From positions 496,001 to 560,000 of the forward strand of contig RCTD01000002.1 of the NCBI GenBank assembly GCA_014898415.1: a stretch of DNA of 64,000 nucleotides. Direction: 5' to 3'. Made by a program: the position numbers and the translations under genes. The notes under the pieces were generated by a model. It saw nothing but the letters and a program-made list of their open reading frames with translations, ran no database searches and was not told where the DNA came from. Below are positions 38,281 to 48,588 of the stretch, piece by piece (position 1 is the first letter of the stretch; each line of letters opens with the position of its first letter). The DNA comes from Stromatinia cepivora. Lineage: Eukaryota > Ascomycota > Leotiomycetes > Helotiales > Sclerotiniaceae.

Positions 38281-39266
38281 TCGTTTTGTAATTGAATAAA
38301 GAATAATCCTTGGTTATTTGTTATTTTTTGTTTAGAAGATTATGAATATTTAGAAATTCGTTTTTTTTGATTTATTTATTTATATAAATCTTTAGAATTG
38401 TTATTTATAAAGAGATTTGAATACAAGATATATTTCTTAAAATAAATATCTATATAGATTTTATTAAATAAAATATTATTTATTTCTTTAAAAATATATA
38501 TAGAAAAACCTTCCAATTTCTTTGTTATTTTGTAAAATCTGTATCATTTAAAAACAAGTTTTGTATTATAAAATATATCGATTTTTGATTAAAGATTATA
38601 ATATAGAATTATATCTTTAATTTGAATATTCTTATTCAATATTTTGTAATCGAAATTATATCGAAGTTTGTTATCTTCTTTATAATATTATTTACAAAGG
38701 ATTGCTTTTTTAATATTTTTATTTAGTATTTTTAATTGTTATATTTTAATAATTAATAAATCTTCTTAGATTTATATATTTTCCTGATCAAGGATTTTTT
38801 AAATTGTATATATAATTTCAAAAAGTAATACAGTTTTTTGTTTATAAATCAATTCAAATAATATTTTGTTTATCGATTTATAAATTGAAATATAATTAAT
38901 GAATAATATTGTTTCCAATTATTCAGATTATTTATATCTTTTTTATAATAAATAGAAAAATACTTTCGCAATAAAATAATAATCTTTTTTCATTATTTTA
39001 TTGATTTATAAATGATAGATTGATATCTTGATTTTATTGATTCCATACTTTTCGTAATAAACAAATACAATGTTTTTATTTTCAGACTCTTTATTTATAA
39101 TGATTTCTTTAAAGAAATTATAACAATAAATTACTTTATAAAGGAATTTGATAATCATTTTCAAAATAGTATTCTACAAAACTTTAATTTCCATCCAATT
39201 ATTCAAATCTTTTTATAAAACAATAAAGTATTTGAATCTATAATTATCAAATATTTTTATAATATT
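38281..39266 (+). pseudogene. Unidentified ghost gene, divergent partner 2, second part
   Basis: When F1 (with C) and H are removed with one TSD copy each, the frame from 28406 continues here in the same register for about 320 codons, until the LINE at about 39267. All interruptions are TAA, TAG or TGA of RIP type. Protein-like stretches include CLEDYEYLEIRFF, FIKRFEYKIYFLK and FKIVFYKTLISIQLFKSFYK. Hydrophobic and aromatic rich. No recognised domain. The true end is unknown because the LINE abuts it. Confidence 0.45.
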
Positions 39267-40543
39267 TATCTTTGCCCATTAGTCCATTTATAACTTCCCA
39301 CTGTTGCTTCTGCATAATCGACCTGATTCTACTAATTGTAGGCTCAACCGCAAGTCCTGCATCGGATTGAGAACAATTCGCATCCAGGTCGGTTAACTTG
39401 TCAGCTGTTTCATTACCCTCGATACCTGTATACCTTGATGCCCAGCAGATTCCGACATCGTGAGTTTGCATTGCTTCCTGACAATAGAGGAAAGCCCATT
39501 GCGAGGAACTGGATGCATTTCTACGAAGATATTAGATAACTGATGTGCTATCAATATACATCCATATGCGTTGATTGCTGACCTCAGGATCCATCTTGAT
39601 CGCTCGCTGCAGCCCTCTCCAAGCTCCGATAGCTTCAGCATCAAAGATATGTGATAGCGAATTGATAGAGCCATATCCTGTTGCTAATTGTTGCCTATTT
39701 TGATGTACAGCATACCCGTACCCTACTGCATATGCTCCATTCTCGTACTTCTCCGAGCCGTCTGAGAAGATGGTGACGTCTGTTGGGGGAAGCGTAGCCT
39801 ACCAAGCCTTAAAAGCTATAGCTGCTTTCTCCTTGTCAATCCCTCCAGTTGGGTCCGTCCTGTATCCTGGTGAGCAATGCGGTGGGACAACTTTCGGCCG
39901 GGGGACTTTCGGTAGGAGAGCACCCAGGCGTTGCACTTTCGTCTTAGGCACCTGTCGAGTGCCAGCTATGCGTCCTCTCTTAATGATCGGTGGGAGAATG
40001 CGCCTTGTCAAGGGGTGTCGGTCATCTATCGTCTGTAGCCTCATAGCAAATCGGAATTTGGCCTCTTCCAATGCCGCTGATGCCGAGGGCAACCCTGAGT
40101 CCCGAAAGAGCATACCGGTAGGTGTTGTTCGCCACACCGGGAGTACTCCACGTGCTGCAAGTGCCAGTGTCTTTTCTACTATCGCTATCAGACCACCATT
40201 CTTAGCACTGACCATCAGCTGAGCGTTTGCTCGCGAGGGTTTTAAGCGCCTAGCGTACCATGCTTCTGTCCCATACAGGATTGATGGAAGAACGCAAGTG
40301 ATTACTGCTTTGCGAAGAGATGATGCAGGGGGGCCGTGTACAGTCCGAGCTAGACTTCGGATGTGTTGGGCCACCTTTCGAGCCTTAGCTGCTCTCTCTG
40401 TGACATGCCGCCTGAAGCTGAGCTTTCGATCGAAGAACACTCCTAGCCAACGAAGAGCACTTTGTTCTCCTTTGGCGGCAGTGGCAACCAGTGAGATCGT
40501 GAGACTTCCATTCACAATGCAAACCGGATTGTGATCTTTAAAT
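39267..40543 (-). pseudogene. 5'-truncated non-LTR retrotransposon (LINE) ORF2: RT thumb and RNase H
   Basis: A single frame of about 430 codons, broken only by TAG (39799-39801) and TAA (39532-39534), both C-to-T changes of CAG or CAA. The first part (39799-40543) is the end of RT and connector (ALRWLGVFFDRKLSFRRHV, typical of fungal Tad/I-like LINEs). Then RNase H: Asp in FSDGSEKYENG, Glu in FDAEAIGAW, Asp in MYIDSTSV, and Asp in GIEGNETADKL. GC-balanced, with a sharp switch to AT-rich sequence at about 39267. The 5' part of ORF2 and ORF1 are missing, the usual outcome of incomplete reverse transcription. Confidence 0.85.
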
Positions 40544-40546
40544 CAA

Positions 40547-40581
40547 CTACCCCACTTTTCGCCCACCCCTCTTTTCGCCTA
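40547..40581. repeat. Diverged extra copy of the fold-back element terminus
   Basis: CCCCACTTTTCGCCCACCCC and the following CTCTTTTCGCC parallel the true terminus CCCTACTTTCGGGCCACCCC at 40591. Likely the end of an older related element. Confidence 0.45.
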
Positions 40582-41387
40582 AGTCTAATACCCTACTTTC
40601 GGGCCACCCCCTGTTTTGGGCCACCCTTTTATACCAAAAATCATGATTTTTACCTATTAATAACTTTATAACGAATCTATATAATTGATTGAAATTTTAA
40701 ATATAGACTCTTTATATATATATAAAAGAATTCTGAAAATTTCAGATTTTTTAAAATTCTTTTCGTTGAGAATTACAAAGTTGAATTTTCGATTTTCATT
40801 TTATATATGATTTATATACAAATTAAAAAAACACGAAAATCTTGAATAACTTTTCAATAAAAATAACTAAAAATAAACCATTTATTTTTTTGAATTCATT
40901 AAATGATATTCTACAAAATAAATTCAATTATTATATATAATAATTAATAGAAAATCTTTTATTGAAAATATCATAATTTTTAATCCCTGTAAAAATTAAG
41001 AATATAAATAAAATCTTCTTTATAATTTCTAAAATTTAAATATTCAATTCATTTTATGAAATTCAATTTAAATATTTCGAAAAAATTAATATTTTATTTT
41101 TAATCATTTTTGTTGAAAAGTTATTCAAGATTTTCGTGTTTTTTTAATTTGTATATAAATCATATACAAAATGAAAATTGAAAATTCAATCTTAAATATC
41201 TCAATAGAAAAAATCGCGAAAAATCTGAAATTTTCAGAATTTATTATTATATAAGTAATAAATCTATATTCAAGATTTCAAAAAATTATATTCATAAATA
41301 ACAAAATTAAAAATGTTGATTTTCGTGGTTTTTGGTGTGAAAAGGTGGCCCAAAACAGGGGGTGGCCCGAAAGTAGGGTATTAGACT
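40582..41387. mobile_element. 806-bp fold-back (long inverted repeat) DNA element
   Basis: TIRs of about 49 bp at 40582-40630 and 41339-41387, starting AGTCTAATACCCTACTTTCG, nearly identical, bounded by TA at 40580-40581 and 41388-41389. Inside, 40792-40857 is the inverted copy of 41113-41180 and further matching runs lie between, so most of the element is one imperfect palindrome centred near 40985. No coding capacity. TA target and TIR type suggest a non-autonomous Tc1/mariner-type MITE. The interior is AT-rich; the ends are not. Confidence 0.8.
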
Positions 41388-41389
41388 TA

Positions 41390-42151
41390 ATAATAGAATT
41401 CTACTACTATTAAATTGCTTATTTATTTCTTTTTTGTATTTCAAAATCAAGAAGAACCGATTCGCAATAGTAGAAGTTTTTTAATAAATAATATTATCTT
41501 CAAATCATATAGATTCATATTTATATTATAAAATTTGTATATTAGAGATGATAAAAAGAAATATATATTTATCTTTGAGCTAATTGATATATTGCGATCT
41601 ATATAGATTCGAGCTGATATAGTCAGGATGGGCGCCAATGCTATGAATTGCGATGATACTATAATTAATTAGAAAGGTATTTGTATTTCATAAAAGATAA
41701 AAAGATAAGTGTACTTGATGATTTATATCTGCATCCTAGTTTGCTCTTGTTCTATCGGCTCGTATAAGAGCTTGAACCCTGTGTCGTCTTCAGTAATAGG
41801 TCGAACCTTATTCTGTTAGCGTATGGGTTTCAGTGCTAGTGTTAACCTAGAGACCCACCATTACAATATTCAAAAGAGGAATAATGAATCAAAAGGTAGG
41901 TAGGTAGATACTATTACAACAATGTTCACATTCTTGCGAGACACATATGTTGTTGATCTTACCATGTCAAAAGATGACAGATGGTGATACACGGCTGAAT
42001 AAAGTCAGCCTCAAATCGCTAACCATGCAAGATGTATTGCATTCTCAAGAACTCAAATTCCAGAATAGCTATGAGCCTAAGCATTCTCAAATATCAGTAA
42101 ATCTGCCAAACAAGATCTAAATTCTCAAATATTGTTATTCCTTTATCAACA
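41390..42151. other. Intergenic stretch upstream of the truncated host-like gene
   Basis: 41390-41700 is AT-rich. A minus-strand 63-codon open stretch (41447-41638) has no support. 41730-41880 is GC-normal and has the look of a decayed LTR end (AGAGACCCACCATTACA), without a detectable partner. 42005-42151 would be the 5' leader of the next gene, ending CAACA before its ATG. Confidence 0.4.
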
Positions 42152-42643
42152 ATGGAAACATTTCCATTCTCGAAAAGCCAACAACTTTGCCGAGATTTCG
42201 ATGTCGGTGAGGCTGACACACCGAAAATCGCCTCTCTTCCAGGCCATCCATACTTGTTGCTTCGCGATCTTCCTCAAATGAAGCAATTTCTCGACAGCGA
42301 ATTCTGTGCTAAAGATCTCGAGACTTTGGCGCCACATCTTTGGGTAATGTCAACCTACTCAAGTACAAATATCAACTCTTTACATCGACAACGAGTTAAA
42401 GGACGCGAGATCATCATCAGAGAAGAGCCTCGATTACATCTCGTTTGGTATCACAATCGAATATTGAAAATTGTTTCAGAGAAGGCGGAGGTATCAACAG
42501 AGCATAGAGATAGCCCAATTCTCCTTGTTCTATGGTCGTATGTGATAGGAATAGGAATATTTGAGAATATATATTGTGTTTGTGTTGTTGTCTTGTCGCT
42601 CGATCGAGGACGTTCGAGTGGGGGAATCTGGCATTTAATATAA
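42152..42643 (+). CDS. Truncated host-like gene, N-terminal part of a fungal protein resembling DUF6601
   Basis: 163 codons. Residues 1-107 look like a conserved fungal protein start (LPGHPYLLLRDLPQMKQFL; LAPHLWVMSTYSSTNINSLH; RQRVKGREI; PRLHLVWYHNRI). From memory this matches the start of the DUF6601 family, which continues with a KPLP-YLLSH-type segment and C-terminal membrane helices. Here the resemblance stops right after YHNRI, and the remaining 55 residues look unrelated. No RIP-type stops and normal base composition. Probably a gene remnant left by a deletion or rearrangement; a short open product is possible. Confidence 0.45.
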   Translation: METFPFSKSQQLCRDFDVGEADTPKIASLPGHPYLLLRDLPQMKQFLDSEFCAKDLETLAPHLWVMSTYSSTNINSLHRQRVKGREIIIREEPRLHLVWYHNRILKIVSEKAEVSTEHRDSPILLVLWSYVIGIGIFENIYCVCVVVLSLDRGRSSGGIWHLI

Positions 42644-43078
42644 CAAAGATAATGCTGAAGACTATTGACAATATACGATCAGTGATGTAATCTCTCTGGG
42701 GCTTGTCTCGGATGGTTGGCTTTCTACTCTTCGTTTTTTGGATATGTAGAGTACTATCAGTGGTGTAGTCACGCGATATTCATAGAAGGATAAATATTTC
42801 CCCGCTCCGTAGCACGGGGTCATCGGTACGGTAAGGCATACGAGTCATAATACTCGGGCAGGTTTTAAAAGAGGCATAATATAAATAACCGAAACACCTC
42901 AAATTGGTATTCAATTACTGTACTCTTGACAGGATACGGAAATATGCACGCTCTATCACTGATGATCGAGAAATATCACCGAGATGGGGGACCTACAAGA
43001 TGGGGCGCATTCTTTACAAGATAATATATTGCGAGTTTAAAATATTATGAGTTAATTAAAAATAAATTAGAATTTAAC
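42644..43078. other. Intergenic region before the Fot transposon
   Basis: GC-normal with a short inverted run CCCCG-CGGGG near 42802-42821. Two similar words, CAGTGATGTAATC (42679) and CAGTGGTGTAGTC (42758), recall hAT-type ends but no complete element can be drawn. The last 60 bp turn AT-rich. No gene seen. Confidence 0.4.
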
Positions 43079-43080
43079 TA

Positions 43081-44906
43081 ACGTACCCCACAAGCGAACC
43101 GCGCGCTTTCTACTTTTTCTAAACTACCTCACTTCAACTTTACTTTTCTCATTCGCAAATCATGCCACGTATGTATGGATTGGAGAGTGAAAATCTAGCG
43201 CTTCAGGCGCTTAAGAACGACCCTAAATTAAGTGTACGAAAAGCTGCATTAATCTATGGTGTTCCCGAAACGACCCTCCGTGACCGACGACGCGGTGTTC
43301 AATCACGACACGAAATCTCGGCCAATTCTCGAAAGCTTACCAATTCCGAGGAAAATGCGATCGTGCAATATGTAACCGACCTGGATTCGCGATCATTTCT
43401 GCCCTGGATAAATGGTGTGGAAGACATAGCGAATCGACTGCTGCGCGAACGCGATGCGCCATACATCGGGGTCAATTGGGCTTTTAATTTCGTGTGACGA
43501 CGATCTGAGCTCCGGACGTGTTTTAATCGCGGAATCGATCATTAGAGGGTCCTATACGAAGATCCAGATACGTATCGCGTATGGTTTATCCTCATACGGA
43601 ACATAGTTGCGAAGTATGGGATACTCGACGATGATATTTACAATTTCGACGAGACTGGGTTTGTAATGGGCCAAATCTCATCAGAAATGGTCGTGACAAC
43701 TTCGGATCGGTGTGGACGATCGCGGGTAGCGTAGCAGGGGAGTCGGGAATGGACTACAGTTATCCAGGGCCTCGGGGCGACAGGCTATGCGCTCCCGCCG
43801 TACATCATCGTTGCAGGGCAAAACCACCTCTCGACCTGGTACGAAGATAGCCCCCCCCCCTCGTGACTGGAGGATTGCTACTACAAAAAACGGCTGGATA
43901 ACAAACGAGAGAGGTCTAGACTGGGTTCAGCACTTCGATCGGCATACCAAACCACGGACGAAAGGGGTTTACCGGCTTCTAATCCTTGACGGCCACGAAA
44001 GCCACCATTCAGAGCCTTTTGAGCAGTATTGCAAGAGAAATAACATTGTCACACTCTGTATGCCGGCTCATTCGTCGCATAAGCTCCAGCCCTTGACGTA
44101 GGGTGTTTTCGGGCTCTCAAACGGGCGTATGGGAAAGCAATCGAGGATCTTATGCGGGCGCATATTACGCATATTTCGAAGGAGGACTTCTTTCCGGCAT
44201 TCTACCAGGCTTTCCAAGCCGCTATGACGGACTCAAATATCCGAGGAGGTTTTCGAAGGTCAGGAACTTATCCGTACGACCCAGAATATGTTATTTCTCA
44301 ATTAGATGTGAAGCTACACACACCAACAACCCCAGGCACCTCCTCAGGTCTACCAATACCCTGGGAATCAAAGACGCGAAACAACCCAATCGAAGGTCAG
44401 TCGCAGACCGAGTATATCAAATCTAGGATTGTACGACACCAAAATAGCTCCCCGACCTCAATAATTGCGAGTATTAGCCAGTTTGCAAAAGGTGCAACGC
44501 AGGTTATGCACGAGCTAGCTCTATTACGAGGCGAGGTCTTAGCCCTTCGAGAGTCGAATGAGAGGCTTAGTCGCTGTCGTCAGACAAAAAAGCGATGTGT
44601 CCAAGATGGCGGATCTCTTACTCTACAAGATGGACAAAATTTGATATCTCAAATAGACGCGACGCAGCAGCTAGAGGAGGGATTACGTCAAATCAGTGGT
44701 CGTGCGAGGAGGACCGAACCGCGCCAGCGACGTTGTAGGATCTGTGGTGAGTCTGGCCATAATGCACGAACGTGTCAGAACGATGTAGAAACATCCGAAG
44801 AAGGGGATTCTGATTAGTTTCAATTGTTTTATTGTATTGTAGTTGAATTTGCTTGTATTTAATCGAGAATAGTATGAGGAATGCGCGGTTCGCTTGTGGG
44901 GTGCGT
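43081..44906 (+). mobile_element. Fot1/pogo-type DNA transposon, complete ends, inactive (1826 bp)
   Basis: TIRs of about 25 bp: ACGTACCCCACAAGCGAACC at 43081 and its inverse (one mismatch in that stretch) ending at 44906. TA target duplication at 43079-43080 and 44907-44908. One transposase gene fills the element. Normal base composition, so it escaped heavy RIP. Confidence 0.92.
43162..44817 (+). pseudogene. Fot1/pogo transposase, broken by three stops and two frameshifts
   Basis: N-terminal helix-turn-helix DNA-binding domain (KAALIYGVPETTLRDRRRG) and a Tc5/CENP-B-type segment, then a DDE_1 catalytic core: first Asp in YNFDETGF (codon 43648-43650), second in LLILDGHESHH (43988-43990). The third Asp, in LQPL-D-V, is hit by a one-base loss near 44095. 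The C-terminus (44152-44817) is open for 221 codons and ends in a zinc knuckle (CRICGESGHNARTC). Other damage: TGA 43495-43497, TAG 43543-43545, TAG 43732-43734, and a shift at the ten-C run 43851-43860. Start at 43162 gives the usual family length of about 550 residues. Confidence 0.9.
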
Positions 44907-44952
44907 TAAAGACTTCTAATTAATCAAATGTATAATGCGCCGCTAAAGTATT

Positions 44953-46275
44953 TTATGCCGTCTTGCCTGATAAAACCGACTTCAAATATTTACAGATACC
45001 TTGGCTTATTTTTCGACTTTTAAATACCGCGACAGCCTCTTGCAGCGGAGCACTTGCTTCCTTGAAAGATTGACTCTTTGCAAGTTTCTCCCAGTCAGGA
45101 ACCGACGTCTTCCATTTCATTGCGACATCAAACGCTTCTGTTTCCTCCAAGTCCAATAAATATTCCGTTCTGCGCGCATTGTCTGGCATGTAAGCGTTCC
45201 ACCACGTCCATCGGCCTACCTTCTCAGAAACTGGTAGTAGCGAGATAAAAGTAAGAGCCGCTCGTCGAGTAGTAAAGACTTGGGGTTCTATAAGATCCAA
45301 TAGTCCGGATTGCTCAGATAACACATTTTCTGGACCTACAATAGCATGGAATATCTTTTTGAGAACAACCATGCAAAGAAATGCCGCCATCCAGATTAAA
45401 CTAGACCACCGTTCGTGGTTATCGGTGCTAGCAACCGCGGCGAGGAGACCAGCTTGTGCTGTAAGCACGAGCGCCAGTACCCGACAAATCCAAAGAAGAA
45501 GGACCGGGTGGGTGCAACGAACGGGAATGTTAGTGAGAGCGTGGAGTTGACTCGAATAGCCGCAAAGTACGGATATTTTAGAAGAGTTCCAGCTGTCTGC
45601 GATGACGTGAACATCGAGAGCGGCTCCCCCACTAGCTGTTCTCTCTCGGTCTTTCTTGAGCGCATCTCTATTTCCGAAGCGGGGTCTTGAAATTTGTCTT
45701 AGGCAGAAGGTGATACTGTTGGTGATGGTGATGCAAAGGAGGAGGCAGCCCGCGAGGTGCATGCCGTGCCAAGTCACAATAAATGCCGCACTGCCTGTGA
45801 GAGTGATCTGCATAGCAAAAACGAGCCATGCCAGTATCTGCCAGCCCAAATTCCCGACAGCATGCTTCTTCGGTGTCACGAAGCCAACGGTGACGATGGT
45901 CTCCCGAACAACCTCTCTGGTGACGCTGGGCTGGCTTGCCAGAGAGACCGGAGTTCGCCCCATGATGACGTTTGCGATCTTGAGTATTTGTGGGTTTGCC
46001 AGGTCGAATACGTTCCCGTGTCGTATGCTTGTGACGGCGAATGGCTGTTGTATCGCACGGGACAGGCCAAATATTTCGAAGTCGTCCATGTACCACAACA
46101 AGGAGAGGTCTTTGATACACCCAGTCAGGCACTCGTTGACAGAAACTCGTGTGAGAATGGCCGATGCAACGGCTGTCTTGACCCTGAGACTCTCTGCGTA
46201 CAGCGGAATAGGTACGTAAGGCGCGGCCGATCGAAGGATGGAGAGTAGGCCCCCGAAATTAAAGCGTTGAGCCAT
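44953..46275 (-). CDS. Intact 440-residue multi-pass membrane protein, unknown function
   Basis: Uninterrupted from ATG (46273-46275) to TAA (44953-44955), GC-balanced, no RIP stops. At least four membrane-like segments: about 149-170 (ILAWLVFAMQITLTGSAAFI), 173-192 (LAGCLLLCITITN), 262-287 (VLLLWICRVLALVLTAQAGL) and 296-316 (LIWMAAFLCMVVL). The N-terminal 140 residues are soluble (GLLSILRSAAPYVPIPLYAE), the C-terminal 120 are charged. I do not recognise the family. It ends 44 bp from the Fot target site; no neighbour forms an operon (eukaryote). The most likely functional host gene of the window. Large antisense open frames across it are composition shadows. Confidence 0.75.
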   Translation of the reverse strand: MAQRFNFGGLLSILRSAAPYVPIPLYAESLRVKTAVASAILTRVSVNECLTGCIKDLSLLWYMDDFEIFGLSRAIQQPFAVTSIRHGNVFDLANPQILKIANVIMGRTPVSLASQPSVTREVVRETIVTVGFVTPKKHAVGNLGWQILAWLVFAMQITLTGSAAFIVTWHGMHLAGCLLLCITITNSITFCLRQISRPRFGNRDALKKDRERTASGGAALDVHVIADSWNSSKISVLCGYSSQLHALTNIPVRCTHPVLLLWICRVLALVLTAQAGLLAAVASTDNHERWSSLIWMAAFLCMVVLKKIFHAIVGPENVLSEQSGLLDLIEPQVFTTRRAALTFISLLPVSEKVGRWTWWNAYMPDNARRTEYLLDLEETEAFDVAMKWKTSVPDWEKLAKSQSFKEASAPLQEAVAVFKSRKISQGICKYLKSVLSGKTA

Positions 46276-46533
46276 AGCGAACTAGAATGAGACTTTGTGT
46301 TGGGAGCCACCGGAGCTCCGTCTGCGAGGAGAGAACCTTGGAAAGGAGATGAATAGAATGACGGTAATCGTCAGGAACGAGCCCGGATTCACTTGTTCAA
46401 CCAGATGATTCATGAAGAGATCCCTTTCAAGGTTGCTTGTGAATCTCGTTCTATAGAAGCCAGGTGCGGCAGTGTGAAAGCGCTTACTGTTACACAGGCG
46501 AACTACCGAAATATTCCGACGTATGTACGGAGG
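46276..46533. other. Upstream region of the membrane-protein gene
   Basis: GC-normal, non-repetitive sequence that would hold the promoter and 5' leader of the minus-strand gene. No clear TATA box or open frame. Confidence 0.45.
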
Positions 46534-46939
46534 TTGATGGGGTAAGTATTGTAAGACATTTTTTACTCATATATCGCTGTTTTTCCTGTCTTTTGATACT
46601 GCTTTAAACAATTTGAATAGATTATTCTCCTTTCAAATTTCGAATTTTGAAAATTTTGATCATATTTTGAGGATTTCAATAAAATCTCAACAATTTCATG
46701 ATTTTGAAAAATTTAAAACTTATATAGTCTTTTTAATAATTTTAGAACAGATTTTTAAATAAAAAATTAAAGATTTTGAATGATTTTAAATAAATAATTA
46801 AGAATTTACAATGCTTTAATCATCTAGATTTCACTGTACAAATTTTCAACCAGTGTAATGATATTATTGGTCAGAACCCTTGTTTATGGAACCAAGCACG
46901 GTCATTTTTTGATGTGTCTTATAATACTTACCCCATCAA
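46534..46939. mobile_element. 406-bp inverted-repeat element (MITE-like)
   Basis: Ends TTGATGGGGTAAGTATTGTA at 46534 and its inverse at 46914-46939 (one mismatch in the about 26-bp repeat). The interior is AT-rich and noncoding. I found no convincing target duplication. Its left end coincides with the boundary between the GC-normal gene island and AT-rich sequence. Confidence 0.55.
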
Positions 46940-46994
46940 TCTTAGTAAGAGTTCTGGAATCTACTCACTGTACACCATTCGAATTCGTGACAGA

Positions 46995-47531
46995 ATCCCT
47001 GCAAAAACCATTTTCTATAAAACTTATAATAACTATATCATCAACAAATATATTTAATATTAAATCTGAAATTTGATTATAAAATATACATTTCTCTATA
47101 ATTAATTTTATAAAATTTAATTTATATAAAATATTCTTTAAAGTATTATATTATATTCTAATTGATTATTTTAAACTATATAAAACTTTATTTAGTTTTA
47201 ATATATATACTATTTTTTATTTATAATTAAAATGAATTTCTAAATCATTTGCTTTATTATATTAGCAAATATATTTAAATAATTTAATCTATATAATTGT
47301 TCAAATCTTTTTGTTACGAATTTAATTTTAAATTCGATATAATTATTTAATAGATATTTAATTTTATATATATTTATTTAATTAATAATTTTTTAATATT
47401 TTCAATGTTTTTAATATTTATAATATCCCAAATTTCATTATTTTCAAATATTTTTATTTTATATTCTATAATTTTTATTTATAATTTATTTTGCTAAAAA
47501 TTTATAGTTTCTATATATAATTTAAAAATAA
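46995..47531 (-). pseudogene. Relic G reverse transcriptase, N-terminal to catalytic box
   Basis: Minus strand. Reads IWDIINIKNIENIKKLLIK, then FVTKRFEQLYRLNYLNIFA, then KLNKVLYSLK with WYDTL-like continuation, and finally the catalytic box FVDDI with FVDD at 47037-47048. This is the copia RT order (W-V-K, A-F-ASV-K, LNKALYGLKQ, VDD). Stops are TAA or TAG at Gln positions. The frame leaves RT similarity shortly after IVIIS, so the palm and connection are cut off. Confidence 0.75.
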
Positions 47532-47841
47532 TATCACGGGATAGTATGATTACAGAGCACTTTCAGGGATCGGGGAATAAATGATATATATAATTGATAG
47601 AATAAATAGAATTAAATGATTTATCTTTGATTATATAGATTGAGAGTTATATATATAGAATAAATATATAATTATTTAATCGATAAATATTTCGATTAAA
47701 TTAGATCTTTATTTATTAATATATCAAGATTATTTTGTTAATCAAAAAGATTGATAAGATTTAAAAGATCCTTTATTCCGATTAAAAAGTATAGTCTTAA
47801 TCCTTTATAGAATATAAAGAATCGCAAGGCTTTCCGCGATA
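47532..47841 (-). repeat. Solo LTR J of the A-D copia family
   Basis: 310 bp, TSD AATAA at 47527-47531 and 47842-47846. In plus orientation starts TATCACGGGATAG and ends CCGCGATA. Inserted in relic G. Confidence 0.9.
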
Positions 47842-47846
47842 AATAA

Positions 47847-48588
<742 letters not shown>

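Noticed and set aside
39770..40534. Plus-strand open frames of 150 and 78 codons
   Set aside because: Antisense shadows of the LINE RT/RNase H frame.
41730..41880. Possible LTR end with ...CCACCATTACA
   Set aside because: No matching start, partner LTR or target duplication found.
42679..42970. Possible hAT element (CAGTGATGTA and CATCACTGA words)
   Set aside because: Only about 8-10 matching bases, no 8-bp target duplication and no coding sequence.
45656..46248. Large antisense open frames (up to 187 codons) over the 440-codon gene
   Set aside because: They are shadows of a GC-balanced coding region; the minus-strand frame is longest and has membrane-protein character.
46858..47076. 72-codon plus-strand open frame
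   Set aside because: Lies antisense to the readable RT of relic G (FVDDI box) and overlaps the inverted-repeat element end.
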